This document shows positions 15,962 to 25,377 of a stretch of 64,000 nucleotides of DNA, piece by piece (position 1 is the first letter of the stretch; each line of letters begins with the position of its first letter). A program made the translations under genes and the position numbers. Origin of the DNA: an uncultured Bryobacterales bacterium (GTDB lineage Bacteria; Acidobacteriota; Terriglobia; Bryobacterales; UBA6623); contig OY282420.1 in assembly GCA_958295955.1 (NCBI GenBank), forward strand, positions 3,052,435-3,116,434, read 5' to 3'. The notes under the pieces were generated by a model. The model did no database searches and was not told the origin of the DNA. It saw only the letters and a program-made list of their open reading frames with translations.

Positions 15962-16834
15962 TTGCACTGGGTCGACTACCAACGCCCCGAGTCCCTCGAC
16001 GCCGCTCTGCAAGCGTTCGCCGCAAATGCCGGCAACGCGAAGGCGCTCGCCGGCGGCACCGATCTGCTCGTTCAAATGCGCGCCGGCAGATGCGCAAGCG
16101 GCGTCCTCGTGGACATCAAGAACATCCCCGAGCTCAACGAGATGAGCTACAGCCCCGAGCAGGGCCTGACGCTCGGAGCGGCCGTCCCCTGCTACCGCAT
16201 TTATGGGGACAAGACCGTCTCGGCGGCCTATCCGGCTCTGATCGACGCCGTCTCGATTATCGGCGGAACGCAGATCCAAGGCCGCGCCTCCGTCGGCGGC
16301 AATCTCTGCAACGCCGCGCCGAGCGCAGACGTTGTCCCCGTGTTGATTGCCTTGGGAGTCGTGTGCAAAGTCACTTCGGCAGGCGGAACCCGCGAGATAG
16401 CCGCCGAAGATTTCTGCGTCGCTCCGGGCAAGAATGCGCTGGCCGCCGGCGAGTTGCTCGTCTCGCTGCATTTTCCGCCGCCCGCGCTGCAATCCGGCGC
16501 CCGCTACATCCGCTTCATCCCGCGCAACGAGATGGACATCGCCGTGGCCGGCGCCGGCGTCTCCGTCACATTGGCGGACGGCAGATTCTCCGCGGCGCGC
16601 GTCGCCCTGGCGTCGGTCGCCCCGACGCCGCTGTTCGCAAGAGAAGCCGGCGAAGCTCTTGTCGGCCGGCCCGTCCATGCCGCGTCCATCGCCAAGGCCG
16701 CCGCGGCCGCGAAAGCCGCTGCAAAACCCATCGACGACATGCGCGGAACCGCCGCATACCGCCGCAATCTCTGCGCAGTGCTCACCCGTCGCGCCCTCGA
16801 GGACGCGGTCGCAAGAGCCGGCGGGAAGCTTTAA
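15962..16834 (+). CDS. Molybdenum hydroxylase, FAD-binding medium subunit (XDH/CoxM family)
   Basis: The product has 290 residues with a TTG start fixed by the strong upstream AAGGAGGA. The FAD-binding PCMH domain shows AGGTDLLVQMRAG near residue 35 and TQIQGRASVGGNLCNAAPSAD near residue 100-120, the two signatures of the family. A CO-dehydrogenase flavoprotein-type C-terminal domain follows (~175-285). The subunit passes electrons from the [2Fe-2S] protein to FAD and then to the acceptor. It is the first gene of a medium-small-large operon (spacing 18 bp, then an ATGA overlap), the order typical of soluble xanthine-dehydrogenase-family hydroxylases. Confidence 0.9.
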   Translation: MHWVDYQRPESLDAALQAFAANAGNAKALAGGTDLLVQMRAGRCASGVLVDIKNIPELNEMSYSPEQGLTLGAAVPCYRIYGDKTVSAAYPALIDAVSIIGGTQIQGRASVGGNLCNAAPSADVVPVLIALGVVCKVTSAGGTREIAAEDFCVAPGKNALAAGELLVSLHFPPPALQSGARYIRFIPRNEMDIAVAGAGVSVTLADGRFSAARVALASVAPTPLFAREAGEALVGRPVHAASIAKAAAAAKAAAKPIDDMRGTAAYRRNLCAVLTRRALEDAVARAGGKL

Positions 16835-16852
16835 CCAAGGCGGAGGCGAAAC

Positions 16853-17338
16853 ATGAAGAAAACCCAAGTTCAAACAATCGTCAACGGCCGGCCGGTCGAG
16901 TTTCTTTGCGAACCCCGCCAGTCGTTGCTGGAGGTCTTACGCGATAACCTGAGCCTTACCGGCACGAAGGAAGGCTGCAACGACGGCAATTGCGGCGCCT
17001 GCACCGTCGAGATGGACGGGCGCATCGTGCCCTCCTGCCTCGTGCTCGGCGTCGAAGCCGAGGGAGCGCAAATCGTCACCATCGAGGGCATAGCCCTGGG
17101 CAGCGGCCTGCACGAGGTGCAGAAGGCGTTTCTCGAAGGCGCCGCGCTGCAATGCGGCGTCTGCACGCCCGGCTTCATCGTGGCGACCAAGGCGCTGCTC
17201 GAACAAAACCCCAACCCGACAGAGCATGAAATCCGCTTCTGGTTGGCGAACAATCTTTGCCGCTGCACCGGCTACGATAAAATTGTCCGCTCGGTCCAGG
17301 CCGCCGCTTGCCGGCTTCAAGAGGAGGCGCCCGCATGA
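16853..17338 (+). CDS. Molybdenum hydroxylase, [2Fe-2S] small subunit (XDH/CoxS family)
   Basis: The product has 161 residues. The plant-type ferredoxin cluster motif GCNDGNCGACTVEMDG plus the later PSC lies at ~40-63. The second, all-helical cluster domain has CGVCTPGFIVATKALL and CRCTGYDKIV (~103-140). Both [2Fe-2S] sites are therefore complete. GGCGGAGGCGAAAC precedes the ATG. The protein relays electrons between the molybdopterin subunit and the flavin subunit. Its stop overlaps the start of the large-subunit gene. Confidence 0.92.
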   Translation: MKKTQVQTIVNGRPVEFLCEPRQSLLEVLRDNLSLTGTKEGCNDGNCGACTVEMDGRIVPSCLVLGVEAEGAQIVTIEGIALGSGLHEVQKAFLEGAALQCGVCTPGFIVATKALLEQNPNPTEHEIRFWLANNLCRCTGYDKIVRSVQAAACRLQEEAPA

Positions 17339-19680
17339 GTACGACGCTCGATCCCGTTCAGACCCAAGCCGCGGCCAACGGCGCCGCGGGCAACGGAGTC
17401 CATCCGGCTCCGGCCTACGAACCCAACATGGTGCTGGCGACCCGCGCTTACGACGTGGTCGGCACGCGCCCGGTGCGCCACGACGGCGCCGACAAGGTCA
17501 CCGGCCGCGCGCTCTACGGAGCGGACAAGCAGATGGCGGGACTACTGCAGGGATTCGTCCTGCGCAGCCCCCACGCCCACGCGAAGATCGTCTCGATCGA
17601 CACTTCGAAAGCCGAGGCCCTCGACGGCGTATTCGCGGTGGTTACGGCTGACGACCTGCCGCCGGCCAAGGACAAAATCGTCGATGTCGGCGAGGGCGAC
17701 ACCCGGCTCGCCTACGTCCACGGCAACGTCCTGGCCAAGGGCAAGACGCTGTACAAAGGCCACGCCGTCGCCGCGGTCGCCGCAACCAACGTCCATGTCG
17801 CCGAGCAGGCCGCCAAGCTGATCGACGTCAAGTACGCAACGCTCGGCTCGTCGATGACCGCCCCCGAGGCAATGAGCAGCGGCGCTGCGTTGCTGCACGA
17901 CGATCTCAAGACCATGGAGTACGGCCAACCGACCGACAAGGCTTCGAACGTCGCGCAGCATTTTCAATGGAAGATCGGCGACAGCGACGAAGGCTTCGCC
18001 AAGGCCGACGTCGTCGTCGAACGCACTTTCGATACGGCGACCGTCCATCAGGGCTATATCGAGCCGCACAACGCTACCGCGCTGTGGAACAACGACGGCC
18101 GCGTGCATATCTGGACATCGACTCAGGGCGCATTCGTCGTCCGTGACGTGACCGCGACGATCCTCGAGATTCCCGTCTCGCAGATCAAGGTTACGCCGAT
18201 GGAAATCGGCGGCGGCTTCGGCGGCAAGATTCCGGTCTATCTGGAGCCCGTCGCCGCACTGCTCTCGAAAAAGACCGGGCGGCCGGTGAAGCTGGTCATG
18301 ACGCGCGCCGACGTGCTGGAAGGAACCGGCCCGACGCCGGGCTCCCATGTCAGCGTCAAGATCGGCGCCGTGAACGGCGGCAAAATCACCGCCATGCAGG
18401 GCAACCTGGCCTACGAAGCCGGCGCCTATCCGGGTTCGTTCGTCGCTCCCGGCGGCATGTGCATTTTCGCGGCGTATGCCTGCGAGAACGTCACTGTCGA
18501 TTGCTACGACGTCGTCGTCAACAAGCCGAGCAGCGCCGCCTACCGCGCGCCGGGAGCGACGCAAGCCGCCTTTGCGGCCGAGCAGGTCATCGACGAAATC
18601 GCCGGCAAGCTGGGCATCGACCCTATCGATTTCCGCCTGCAAAATGCCGCGAAAGAAGGCTCGCGCCGCGTGGACGGGCCGAAATTCAGGCGCATCGGCT
18701 GCGTCGAGGTGCTCGAAGCGATGCAGCGCCATCCGCATTACGGCGCGCCGCTCGCGGGCCCCAACTGCGGGCGCGGCGTCGCCGTCGGGTTCTGGTTCAA
18801 CGTCGGCCTGGAGTCGAGTTGCACGTTGAGCGTCAATTCCGACGGCACGGTCAATCTGATCGAAGGCTCGACCGACATCGGCGGCACGCGCACCTCGATC
18901 GCGATGCAGGCCGCCGAAGTTCTCGGCATTCCCGCCGAAGACATCAACCCGCAAGTCGTCGATACGGATTCCGTCGGCTACACCTCCGTCACCGGCGGCA
19001 GCCGCACGACATTCGCCACCGGTTGGGCGGCGCACGACGCCGCGCAAAAAATCGTCGATGAGATGAAGGTCCGCGCGGCCAAGCTGCTCGAGGCGGACGC
19101 CGCCGGCGTAACGCACGAGAAGGGCGTCTATTCCGCCGCCGGCAAAAGCGTCTCCTTCCGGGAGATTGCCGCCCAGGCAAGCCGCACGGGCGGGCCGATC
19201 AGCGCCTCCGCTACGGTCAAGCCGCGCGGCGTCGGCGGTTCTTACGCCGGCAACATCGTCGATGTCGCAGTCGATCCCGAAACCGGCAAGGTCGATATTC
19301 TGCGCTTCACCGCCGTCCAGGATGTCGGCAAGGCCGTCCACCCGAGCTACGTCGAGGGACAGATGCAAGGCGGTTCGGCGCAGGGCATCGGCTGGGCGCT
19401 CAACGAGGAGTACTTCATGGGCGCCGACGGCGGCATGCAGAACAACACGTTGCTCGACTACCGCATGCCGACCGCGCTCGATCTGCCGATGATCGACACC
19501 TGCATCGTCGAAGTCGCCAATCCCGGCCACCCCTACGGCGTGCGCGGCGTCGGCGAAGCCAATATCGTGCCGCCGCCCGCGGCGATCGCCAACGCGATCC
19601 AAAACGCCGTGGGCAGGCGCCTGCAGCGCTTGCCCATGAATCCGCCGGCCGTGTGGCAGGCCGTCGCCAACGGCAATTAA
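17335..19680 (+). CDS. Molybdenum hydroxylase, molybdopterin-binding large subunit (xanthine dehydrogenase-like)
   Basis: The product has 781 residues from the ATG at 17335, which overlaps the stop of the small-subunit gene (ATGA) and has GAGGAGG upstream. The family blocks are clear: RHDGADKVTGRALYG near 45, EIGGGFGGKIPVYLEP near 295, SSAAYRAPGATQAAFAAEQV near 400, and the C-terminal GVRGVGEANIVPPPAAIANA with the catalytic Glu. AYRAPGAT replaces the AYRCSFR loop of form I CO dehydrogenase, so this is not a CO oxidiser. It most resembles the xanthine dehydrogenase/aromatic hydroxylase group, which hydroxylates carbon next to nitrogen or aldehydes. The actual substrate is unknown; no purine-catabolic genes are adjacent. 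No XdhC-type maturation gene is seen nearby. Confidence 0.9.
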   Translation: MSTTLDPVQTQAAANGAAGNGVHPAPAYEPNMVLATRAYDVVGTRPVRHDGADKVTGRALYGADKQMAGLLQGFVLRSPHAHAKIVSIDTSKAEALDGVFAVVTADDLPPAKDKIVDVGEGDTRLAYVHGNVLAKGKTLYKGHAVAAVAATNVHVAEQAAKLIDVKYATLGSSMTAPEAMSSGAALLHDDLKTMEYGQPTDKASNVAQHFQWKIGDSDEGFAKADVVVERTFDTATVHQGYIEPHNATALWNNDGRVHIWTSTQGAFVVRDVTATILEIPVSQIKVTPMEIGGGFGGKIPVYLEPVAALLSKKTGRPVKLVMTRADVLEGTGPTPGSHVSVKIGAVNGGKITAMQGNLAYEAGAYPGSFVAPGGMCIFAAYACENVTVDCYDVVVNKPSSAAYRAPGATQAAFAAEQVIDEIAGKLGIDPIDFRLQNAAKEGSRRVDGPKFRRIGCVEVLEAMQRHPHYGAPLAGPNCGRGVAVGFWFNVGLESSCTLSVNSDGTVNLIEGSTDIGGTRTSIAMQAAEVLGIPAEDINPQVVDTDSVGYTSVTGGSRTTFATGWAAHDAAQKIVDEMKVRAAKLLEADAAGVTHEKGVYSAAGKSVSFREIAAQASRTGGPISASATVKPRGVGGSYAGNIVDVAVDPETGKVDILRFTAVQDVGKAVHPSYVEGQMQGGSAQGIGWALNEEYFMGADGGMQNNTLLDYRMPTALDLPMIDTCIVEVANPGHPYGVRGVGEANIVPPPAAIANAIQNAVGRRLQRLPMNPPAVWQAVANGN

Positions 19681-19808
19681 GCGCGAAAGGCGCCGCGGGA
19701 GGGAAAACAGCCCGCGAGCCGCGCAAACCCCAAACGGCGCGGATGCGCCGAGTCGGGTAGAATAGAAGTCTTTCCAGTTCCCCAAACCCAAGAAGGAGCA
19801 AGCCTGAC

Positions 19809-20405
19809 ATGGCCTATTCGGTACCCGATCTTCCCTATGCATTCGACGCGCTGGAGCCGCACATCGACGCGCGCACGATGACAATCCATCACGACAAGCA
19901 CCATGCGGCTTACGTCGCGAAAGTCAACGCCGCTGTCGCCGGAACCGAGTTCGACGGCGTCGCTATCGACGACCTGATGCGCAACCCGGCCGCGGTCGCC
20001 AACGGCGCAATCCGCAACAACGGCGGCGGACACTCCAACCACTCGCTGTTCTGGACCGTCATGAGCCCCAACGGCGGCGGCGCGCCCTCGGGCGACCTCG
20101 CCGACGCCATCAACGCCGCATGCGGCAGTTTCGACGGCTTCAAGCAGCAGTTTTCCAATGCTGCGGCAACCCGCTTCGGCAGCGGTTGGGCCTGGCTGAG
20201 CGTTGACGGCGGCAAAGTCGTCGTCGAATCGACTGCCAACCAGGACACCCCGCTGATGGCGGGCCGCACCCCGATTCTCGGCATCGACGTTTGGGAGCAC
20301 GCCTACTACCTCAAATATCAGAACCGGCGTCCCGACTACGTCGCCGCGTTCTACAACGTGATCGACTGGAACGCCGTCGCGGCCCGTTTCGCCGCAGCGG
20401 CGTAA
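19809..20405 (+). CDS. sodA: Superoxide dismutase, Fe/Mn family, Mn-type signature
   Basis: The product has 198 residues. Metal ligands are visible: His in [14 protein letters not shown] (~27), His in [11 protein letters not shown] (~81), and Asp and His in [14 protein letters not shown] (~160-164). The second-sphere glutamine is placed as in manganese enzymes (GSGWAWL then NQDTPL), which favours Mn over Fe. There is no signal peptide, so it is cytoplasmic. It converts superoxide to peroxide and oxygen. AAGGAGC precedes the ATG, and TAGAAT at 19758-19763 is a plausible -10 giving a ~40-nt leader. It is probably monocistronic. Confidence 0.93.
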   Translation: MAYSVPDLPYAFDALEPHIDARTMTIHHDKHHAAYVAKVNAAVAGTEFDGVAIDDLMRNPAAVANGAIRNNGGGHSNHSLFWTVMSPNGGGAPSGDLADAINAACGSFDGFKQQFSNAAATRFGSGWAWLSVDGGKVVVESTANQDTPLMAGRTPILGIDVWEHAYYLKYQNRRPDYVAAFYNVIDWNAVAARFAAAA

Positions 20406-20425
20406 GTTTTTTCGATTCTTCAAGC

Positions 20426-20453
20426 GCAAGGCGGGCCGCCGCGCCCGCCTTGC
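20426..20453. terminator. Bidirectional hairpin between convergent genes
   Basis: GCAAGGCGGGC (20426-20436) and its exact complement GCCCGCCTTGC (20443-20453) form an 11-bp stem with a 6-nt loop, between the stop of the superoxide dismutase gene and the stop of the convergent oxidoreductase gene. There is no downstream T-tract on either strand, so termination efficiency is uncertain. The position is what a shared terminator would have. Confidence 0.6.
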
Positions 20454-21682
20454 TATTGGCGCGTCCGAGGAGTGCGCCCGAATCTCTCCGGCCGAAATGC
20501 GGCGGCGCCGAGCGCCGGCTTGCCGGCAACGATCTCTTCGGCCAGCAACTCCCCGGTCAGCGGTCCGAGTTGAATCCCGCGCCGAAAGTGCCCCGCCGCG
20601 ACGTAAACGCCCTCGTGCCCCGGCACGGCCCCGACGACCGGATTCAGGTCCGCGCAAAAGGGACGGAACCCCGACCAGCCGTACGCGGCGGGCAGGCTCG
20701 CCAACGATGGGAACAGCGTCTGGAATTCGCTTTCGATCGCCGCCGCCGCCGCTTCGTCCACCCCGGCCTTGAAGCCGATATCGTCTTCGGAACCGCCGCC
20801 GGCGAGCGGCCCGCAGGCCGTTTGCCAGTAATAGAACCGGCGGCCGAAGGTGACCGCGCGCAAGGTTTTCGCCGGCTGCGCAGGCCAGGCGAGCAGCGTG
20901 CCGCGAATCGGCCGGATCGGCGGCTCCCAACCGAGCAGCCGCGTCAACAGCGGCGTCCAGGCGCCCGCGGTAACGACGACCGCCGGCGTGGAAATCGAGC
21001 CCCTGTTCGTCTCTACCCGGCCTTTCCCGATCGACGAGACCGCGGTTGCGAGACAGATGCGGGTTCCCCGCTCCCGGAGATGGCCGACAAGCGCAACGGC
21101 CAACTTGGCCGGGTGAATGGAGCCGTCGCCCGGGAAGAAGAATGCGCCGCCTGAGTAATCGAGGCGCGGCTCGATTTCCCGAACCGCGCTCCCGGAAATC
21201 CATTCCGCTTCCAGCCCCGCCGCGCGGGTTCGCGCGACGGCCCTGCGGGCATCTTCGACGCTGACTGCGGCCTCCGGCTTCAGCAGCCCGCTGCGCACGT
21301 AATCGAAATTGAATTCCTCGTCGAATTGCGCGAACAGTTCCCGGCCGCGCAGCGCATGAGCGGCGTCGATGCCCCTGTTCAAGTGTTCGTGGGCAAGCCA
21401 GATGCCGCCCGCGCTGGCCCCGGTCGATTCGGCGCAAACCTCTCCGCGCTCGACGACCGCGATATCCCTGACGCCCCGCCGCGCCAGCGAGAGCGCGCTG
21501 CAAAGCCCGATCATGCCCGCGCCGACGACAACGACTTCCGCGCTGCGCGGCAGTTCAGAGGATACGTTCAGCGCCTCGCGCGATTCACGCGGCAGCGTGC
21601 GGAACCAAACCGAATCGGGCAACCGCCCATCGTAACAAGCGTCCGGCGCAACGGTCGCTTGCGCAGCGCGGAAACCCGGCAA
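20453..21682 (-). CDS. FAD-dependent amine oxidase, glycine oxidase (ThiO)-like
   Basis: The open frame has up to 409 residues. The exact start is uncertain because the dinucleotide-binding motif VVVVGAGMIGLCSALSLARRG only begins near residue 50, and no clear ribosome-binding site marks a later start. The D-amino-acid oxidase fold follows, with the family end motif YGWSGFRPFCADLNPVVG and the GHFRRGIQLGPLTGELLAEE segment typical of ThiO and related glycine/sarcosine oxidases. Such enzymes oxidise glycine or D-/N-methyl amino acids to imines with peroxide production. No other thiamine genes are adjacent, so the ThiO role is only one option. The coding end reaches into the shared hairpin with the SOD gene. 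Confidence 0.75.
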   Translation of the reverse strand: MPGFRAAQATVAPDACYDGRLPDSVWFRTLPRESREALNVSSELPRSAEVVVVGAGMIGLCSALSLARRGVRDIAVVERGEVCAESTGASAGGIWLAHEHLNRGIDAAHALRGRELFAQFDEEFNFDYVRSGLLKPEAAVSVEDARRAVARTRAAGLEAEWISGSAVREIEPRLDYSGGAFFFPGDGSIHPAKLAVALVGHLRERGTRICLATAVSSIGKGRVETNRGSISTPAVVVTAGAWTPLLTRLLGWEPPIRPIRGTLLAWPAQPAKTLRAVTFGRRFYYWQTACGPLAGGGSEDDIGFKAGVDEAAAAAIESEFQTLFPSLASLPAAYGWSGFRPFCADLNPVVGAVPGHEGVYVAAGHFRRGIQLGPLTGELLAEEIVAGKPALGAAAFRPERFGRTPRTRQ

Positions 21683-21745
21683 GGCCGCCGCCGGCCGTTA
21701 TGCAACACTGGTGACGAGTCGGGCGGATACGGAGGAAAACGGGCA

Positions 21746-22756
21746 GTGAGTCGCCGGTCTTGGAGTGTGAAGAGAACCGCTCTTCTGGTTGGAGCGGCGG
21801 TTGCTGCAATTGCAGCCGCGTTGCGGCTCTCCGAGCCGGCGGCTGGCGCGCAGCTTCTCGCCTGGGTCGATGGGCTGCAAGATTTGTGGTCCCGTCTTTT
21901 TTCGAGGTTCGACAATTTCGGACCGACAGCCGCATTGCTGGTCAAGGCGTCGGTCTTTCTGGCAACCCTCTGGTTCGTTACCAGGATGCTGAGCCGCGCA
22001 TTCCGCGCCGAGCTCCTCGACAAAACCGCGCTCGATGAGGGGCTGAAGTTCTCGCTGCAGCGCATCGTCTCGTACTCTTTCTTCACTCTCGGCGCTCTGG
22101 CCGGACTGCATATGTTCGGCGTGGACCTGAGCAGCATCGCCGTGTTCAGCGGCGCGCTCGGAATCGGCCTCGGCCTCGGCTTCCAAACCATCGCCAAGAA
22201 CTTCGCTTCCGGATTGATCCTTCTCGTCGAGCAGCCGATCAAGGTGGGCGACCGCGTGCAGGTCGAAGATCTGCTGGGCGACATCGTCCACATCGGCGCG
22301 CGCGGGACGTGGGTGCGCACGAACGAGAACGTCGTGATGATCGTCCCCAATTCCGAATTCATCGAAGGGCGGGTAACGAATTGGACCGCCAATGACCGCA
22401 ACGTGCGCATCAATGTTCCCTTCGGCGTCTCTTACGAGAGCGATCCGGAGCGCGTGCGATCCGTGGTCTTGCATGTCGCGCAGGAACACGCGGATGTGCT
22501 CGACGATCCGCCCTGTGACGTTATCTTCATCGGATTCGGTGACAGTTCCCTCGATTTCGAGTTGCGCATCTGGACATCCAAGCAGGTGACGACGCCGAAG
22601 ATCATTGCCAGCGATATCTACTTCAAGCTCTTCGCCGCCTTCACGGAAGAAGGGATTGAGATTCCGTATCCGCAGCGCGACGTGCATCTGCGGTCGGTCT
22701 CGCAGCCTGTTCGGGTCGAGGCATTGCATTCGGACGGTCGTACCGAGACGCGGTGA
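21746..22756 (+). CDS. MscS-family mechanosensitive channel
   Basis: The product has 336 residues from a GTG at 21746, which has GGAGG 10 nt upstream; the frame is open further 5' but lacks coding character there. There are three or four hydrophobic segments (TALLVGAAVAAIAAALRL near 12, LLVKASVFLATLWFVTRML near 75, YSFFTLGALAGLHMF near 125). The pore helix and MscS core follow: SGALGIGLGLGFQTIAKNFA, EQPIKVGDRVQVEDLLGDIV and ENVVMIVPNSEFIEGRVTNW. A C-terminal cytoplasmic domain ends IEIPYPQRDVHLRS, the standard family ending. It is a compact small-conductance type, distinct from the YbdG-like channel at 4.8 kb. Confidence 0.9.
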   Translation: MSRRSWSVKRTALLVGAAVAAIAAALRLSEPAAGAQLLAWVDGLQDLWSRLFSRFDNFGPTAALLVKASVFLATLWFVTRMLSRAFRAELLDKTALDEGLKFSLQRIVSYSFFTLGALAGLHMFGVDLSSIAVFSGALGIGLGLGFQTIAKNFASGLILLVEQPIKVGDRVQVEDLLGDIVHIGARGTWVRTNENVVMIVPNSEFIEGRVTNWTANDRNVRINVPFGVSYESDPERVRSVVLHVAQEHADVLDDPPCDVIFIGFGDSSLDFELRIWTSKQVTTPKIIASDIYFKLFAAFTEEGIEIPYPQRDVHLRSVSQPVRVEALHSDGRTETR

Positions 22757-22789
22757 GAACCGCCCCCCGTTTACAGCCGCTACGGATTT

Positions 22790-23212
22790 CTAGCCGTTTT
22801 CTTCGAGGCGGCTGAAGAAGAACGCGCGCTCGACCGCGGCGGTCTCCGGCGCGTCGGAGCCGTGAATCGCGTTTCTTTCGATGTCGGTTCCGTATAGATT
22901 GCGGATGGTTCCCTCGGCGGCTTGCCGCGAATCGGTCGCGCCCATGACTTCGCGCAGCTTGGCGATAGCGTTCTCGCGCTCCAGGACCATCGGCGCGACC
23001 GGTCCCGAGGTCATGAACGCCACCAGGTCGTTATAGAACGGCCGCTCGCTGTGAACCGCGTAAAAAGCTTTCGCCTGCGCCTCGCTGAGCGTGATTTTCT
23101 TCATCGCTGCGACGCTGAAGCCGGCGCGTTCCAGATGGGCGATGATCTTGCCCATGTTGCCGGCGGAGACGGCGTCGGGCTTGACGATGGTCAGCGTTTT
23201 TTCGGTAGGCAT
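22790..23212 (-). CDS. ndk: Nucleoside diphosphate kinase
   Basis: The product has 140 residues of normal family length. The N-terminal TLTIVKPDAV and the active-site NAIHGSD with phospho-His ~117 are intact. It balances nucleoside triphosphate pools by transferring the terminal phosphate from ATP. It is the last gene of the minus-strand sucC-sucD-ndk cluster, 12 bp after sucD. Succinyl-CoA synthetase makes the NTP that Ndk interconverts, and the two are often linked. It converges on the MscS gene with a 33-bp gap. Confidence 0.96.
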   Translation of the reverse strand: MPTEKTLTIVKPDAVSAGNMGKIIAHLERAGFSVAAMKKITLSEAQAKAFYAVHSERPFYNDLVAFMTSGPVAPMVLERENAIAKLREVMGATDSRQAAEGTIRNLYGTDIERNAIHGSDAPETAAVERAFFFSRLEENG

Positions 23213-23224
23213 TTCTATTCTTCG

Positions 23225-24103
23225 CTACCTGTCTGCGGTTTGCATCGCTTGCGCCAATGTAGAGGCCAATTCGGCCGGCGAAGGCGCAACGGCGATGCCC
23301 GCCGCCTCCATCGCGGCCTTCTTTTCCCCGGCGGTTCCCTTGCCGCCCGAAATGATCGCGCCGGCGTGGCCCATGCGGCGCCCCGGCGGCGCCGTCGCTC
23401 CGGCGATAAAGCCCGCGACCGGCTTCCGTACGTTGCTCTTGACGAACTCGGCCGCCGCTTCCTCGGCGGTTCCGCCGATTTCGCCGATCATGATGATGCC
23501 CGTCGTGTCGGGGTCTTCGTTGAACAGGCTCAAGGCGTCGATGAAATTCGTGCCGATAATCGGATCGCCGCCGATGCCGATGCAGGTCGATTGGCCGATG
23601 CCCAGCGCCGTCAATTGGCCGACGGCCTCGTAGGTCAGCGTGCCGGAGCGCGAGACCACGCCGATGCCGCCCTGCTTGTGGATCTTGCCCGGCATGATGC
23701 CGAGCTTGCACTTGCCGGGCGAGATGACGCCGGGGCAGTTCGGGCCGAGCAGGCGCGTCCTGCCGCCGCGCAGCGCCGCCGCTGCGGTCACCATGTCGCG
23801 CGCGGGAATGCCTTCGGTAATGCAGACGACCAGTTCGATCTCCGCCTCGACCGCCTCCAGGATCGCGTCGGCGGCCCCCGGCGGGGGAACGAACACGATC
23901 GAGGCGCTCGGCCGCACGGCGCGGACGGCCTCGCGGACGGTATGGAAAACCGGGACGCCGAGCAACTCCGAGCCGCCGCGGCCGGGGTGGACGCCGCCGA
24001 CGATCCGCGTTCCGTAATCCATGCACTGCCGGGCGTGGAACTGTCCTGCGCGGCCCATGCCCTGGACGATGACGCGCGTGTTTTCGTTGACCAGTACGCT
24101 CAT
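23225..24103 (-). CDS. sucD: Succinyl-CoA synthetase alpha subunit
   Basis: The product has 292 residues from the ATG at 24103 ([20 protein letters not shown]). It lies 10 bp downstream of sucC, which supports this start over the longer open frame. The CoA-binding Rossmann domain occupies ~1-130 and the ligase domain contains the phosphorylated His ~246 in [18 protein letters not shown]. With the beta subunit it forms the TCA-cycle enzyme converting succinyl-CoA plus NDP and phosphate to succinate, CoA and NTP. Length and motifs are normal. Confidence 0.95.
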   Translation of the reverse strand: MSVLVNENTRVIVQGMGRAGQFHARQCMDYGTRIVGGVHPGRGGSELLGVPVFHTVREAVRAVRPSASIVFVPPPGAADAILEAVEAEIELVVCITEGIPARDMVTAAAALRGGRTRLLGPNCPGVISPGKCKLGIMPGKIHKQGGIGVVSRSGTLTYEAVGQLTALGIGQSTCIGIGGDPIIGTNFIDALSLFNEDPDTTGIIMIGEIGGTAEEAAAEFVKSNVRKPVAGFIAGATAPPGRRMGHAGAIISGGKGTAGEKKAAMEAAGIAVAPSPAELASTLAQAMQTADR

Positions 24104-24113
24104 GATTGCGGCC

Positions 24114-25271
24114 TCAAGCGGCAAGCGCCACGACTTTCTCGGCGGCTTCCTTCATGTCGCCGGCAACGGTGAAATCGAGGCCGGAGTCGTTCAGGATTTG
24201 ACGTCCCCGCTCGATGTTCGTGCCCTCCAGCCGCAGCACGATCGGCACTTCGATATTGAGCTCCGTGGCCGCTGCGACGACTCCTTCGGCCAACACGTCC
24301 ACTTTCAAAATGCCGCCGAAAATGTTGATCAGCACGGCCTTGACGTTGGGGTCGGAGAGGATGATGCGAAACCCGTTGCGGATTTGGTCTTTGCTGGCGC
24401 CGCCGCCGACGTCGAGAAAGTTCGCGGGCATGCCCCCGGCGTATTGAATGATGTCCATGGTGGCCATTGCCAGGCCGGCGCCGTTGACGATGCAGCCGAC
24501 GTTGCCGTCGAGCTTGATGTAGTTGAGGCCGTGGTCGATCGCCTCGGTTTCGAGCGGCTCTTCTTCGTCGAGGTCGCGCAACTCGGCGAGGTCCGCGTGA
24601 CGGAACATGGCGTTGTCGTCGAAATCCATCTTGGCGTCGAGAGCAACGGCGTGGCCGTCATGGGTGATGACAAAGGGGTTGATCTCGACCAGAGAAGCGT
24701 CAGTGGCTTCGTAGGCGTTGGCGAGGGCTGTCATCGCCTGCACCGCGGCATCGAACGCGTCGCCCTCGATGCCGAGCGCGTAGGCGATCCGGCGCGCCTG
24801 ATAGGGACGCAGTCCCCGGCCCGGCTCGATCGTTTCCTTGAGAATCGCGTCGGGGTTCTCGGCGGCGACCTCCTCGATCTCCATGCCGCCCTCGGCGGAG
24901 GCCATGAAGACCGGCTTGGCGATCGCCCGGTCGAGCACGACGCCGAGATAGATCTCGCGGGCAATGGGCATTTGCTCTTCGATCAGCAACCGCTTGACGA
25001 TCTTGCCTGCGGGGCCGGTTTGGGGAGTGACGAGCGGCATGCCCAGGATGGCCTGCGCTTTTGCGGCCGCCTCTTCGACGCCGTGGGCAAGCTTGACGCC
25101 CCCGCCCTTGCCGCGTCCGCCCGCGTGGATTTGCGCTTTGACGACGACCTTGCCGCCGAGCTCCTCGGCCGCGGCGCGGGCTTCATCGACCGCAAAGGCG
25201 ACCGTGCCGCGCGGTGTCGGGACGTTGTATCGGCGCAAGATATCCTTGGCTTGGTATTCGTGAATTTTCAT
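24114..25271 (-). CDS. sucC: Succinyl-CoA synthetase beta subunit (ADP-forming type)
   Basis: The product has 385 residues. The ATP-grasp start [20 protein letters not shown], the nucleotide-binding [20 protein letters not shown], and the CoA-ligase end with [10 protein letters not shown] and [17 protein letters not shown] are all present. It is the first gene of the sucC-sucD-ndk cluster and its length is typical. The 106-bp gap to the divergent trpD contains the promoters of both; I could not identify a clear -10 for this gene. Confidence 0.96.
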   Translation of the reverse strand: MKIHEYQAKDILRRYNVPTPRGTVAFAVDEARAAAEELGGKVVVKAQIHAGGRGKGGGVKLAHGVEEAAAKAQAILGMPLVTPQTGPAGKIVKRLLIEEQMPIAREIYLGVVLDRAIAKPVFMASAEGGMEIEEVAAENPDAILKETIEPGRGLRPYQARRIAYALGIEGDAFDAAVQAMTALANAYEATDASLVEINPFVITHDGHAVALDAKMDFDDNAMFRHADLAELRDLDEEEPLETEAIDHGLNYIKLDGNVGCIVNGAGLAMATMDIIQYAGGMPANFLDVGGGASKDQIRNGFRIILSDPNVKAVLINIFGGILKVDVLAEGVVAAATELNIEVPIVLRLEGTNIERGRQILNDSGLDFTVAGDMKEAAEKVVALAA

Positions 25272-25377
25272 GGGACTGCCCCCTGTGCGGTCCGCTCTGC
25301 GCGGCGGTACGATCAGGGGATTGGGAAAGGAGCCTTAACATCCGATTTTATCGAGGCTGCGAAGGGAATGCAATGCG

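Noticed and set aside
17335-19680. Form I carbon monoxide dehydrogenase large subunit
   Set aside because: The diagnostic AYRCSFR active-site loop is replaced by AYRAPGAT.
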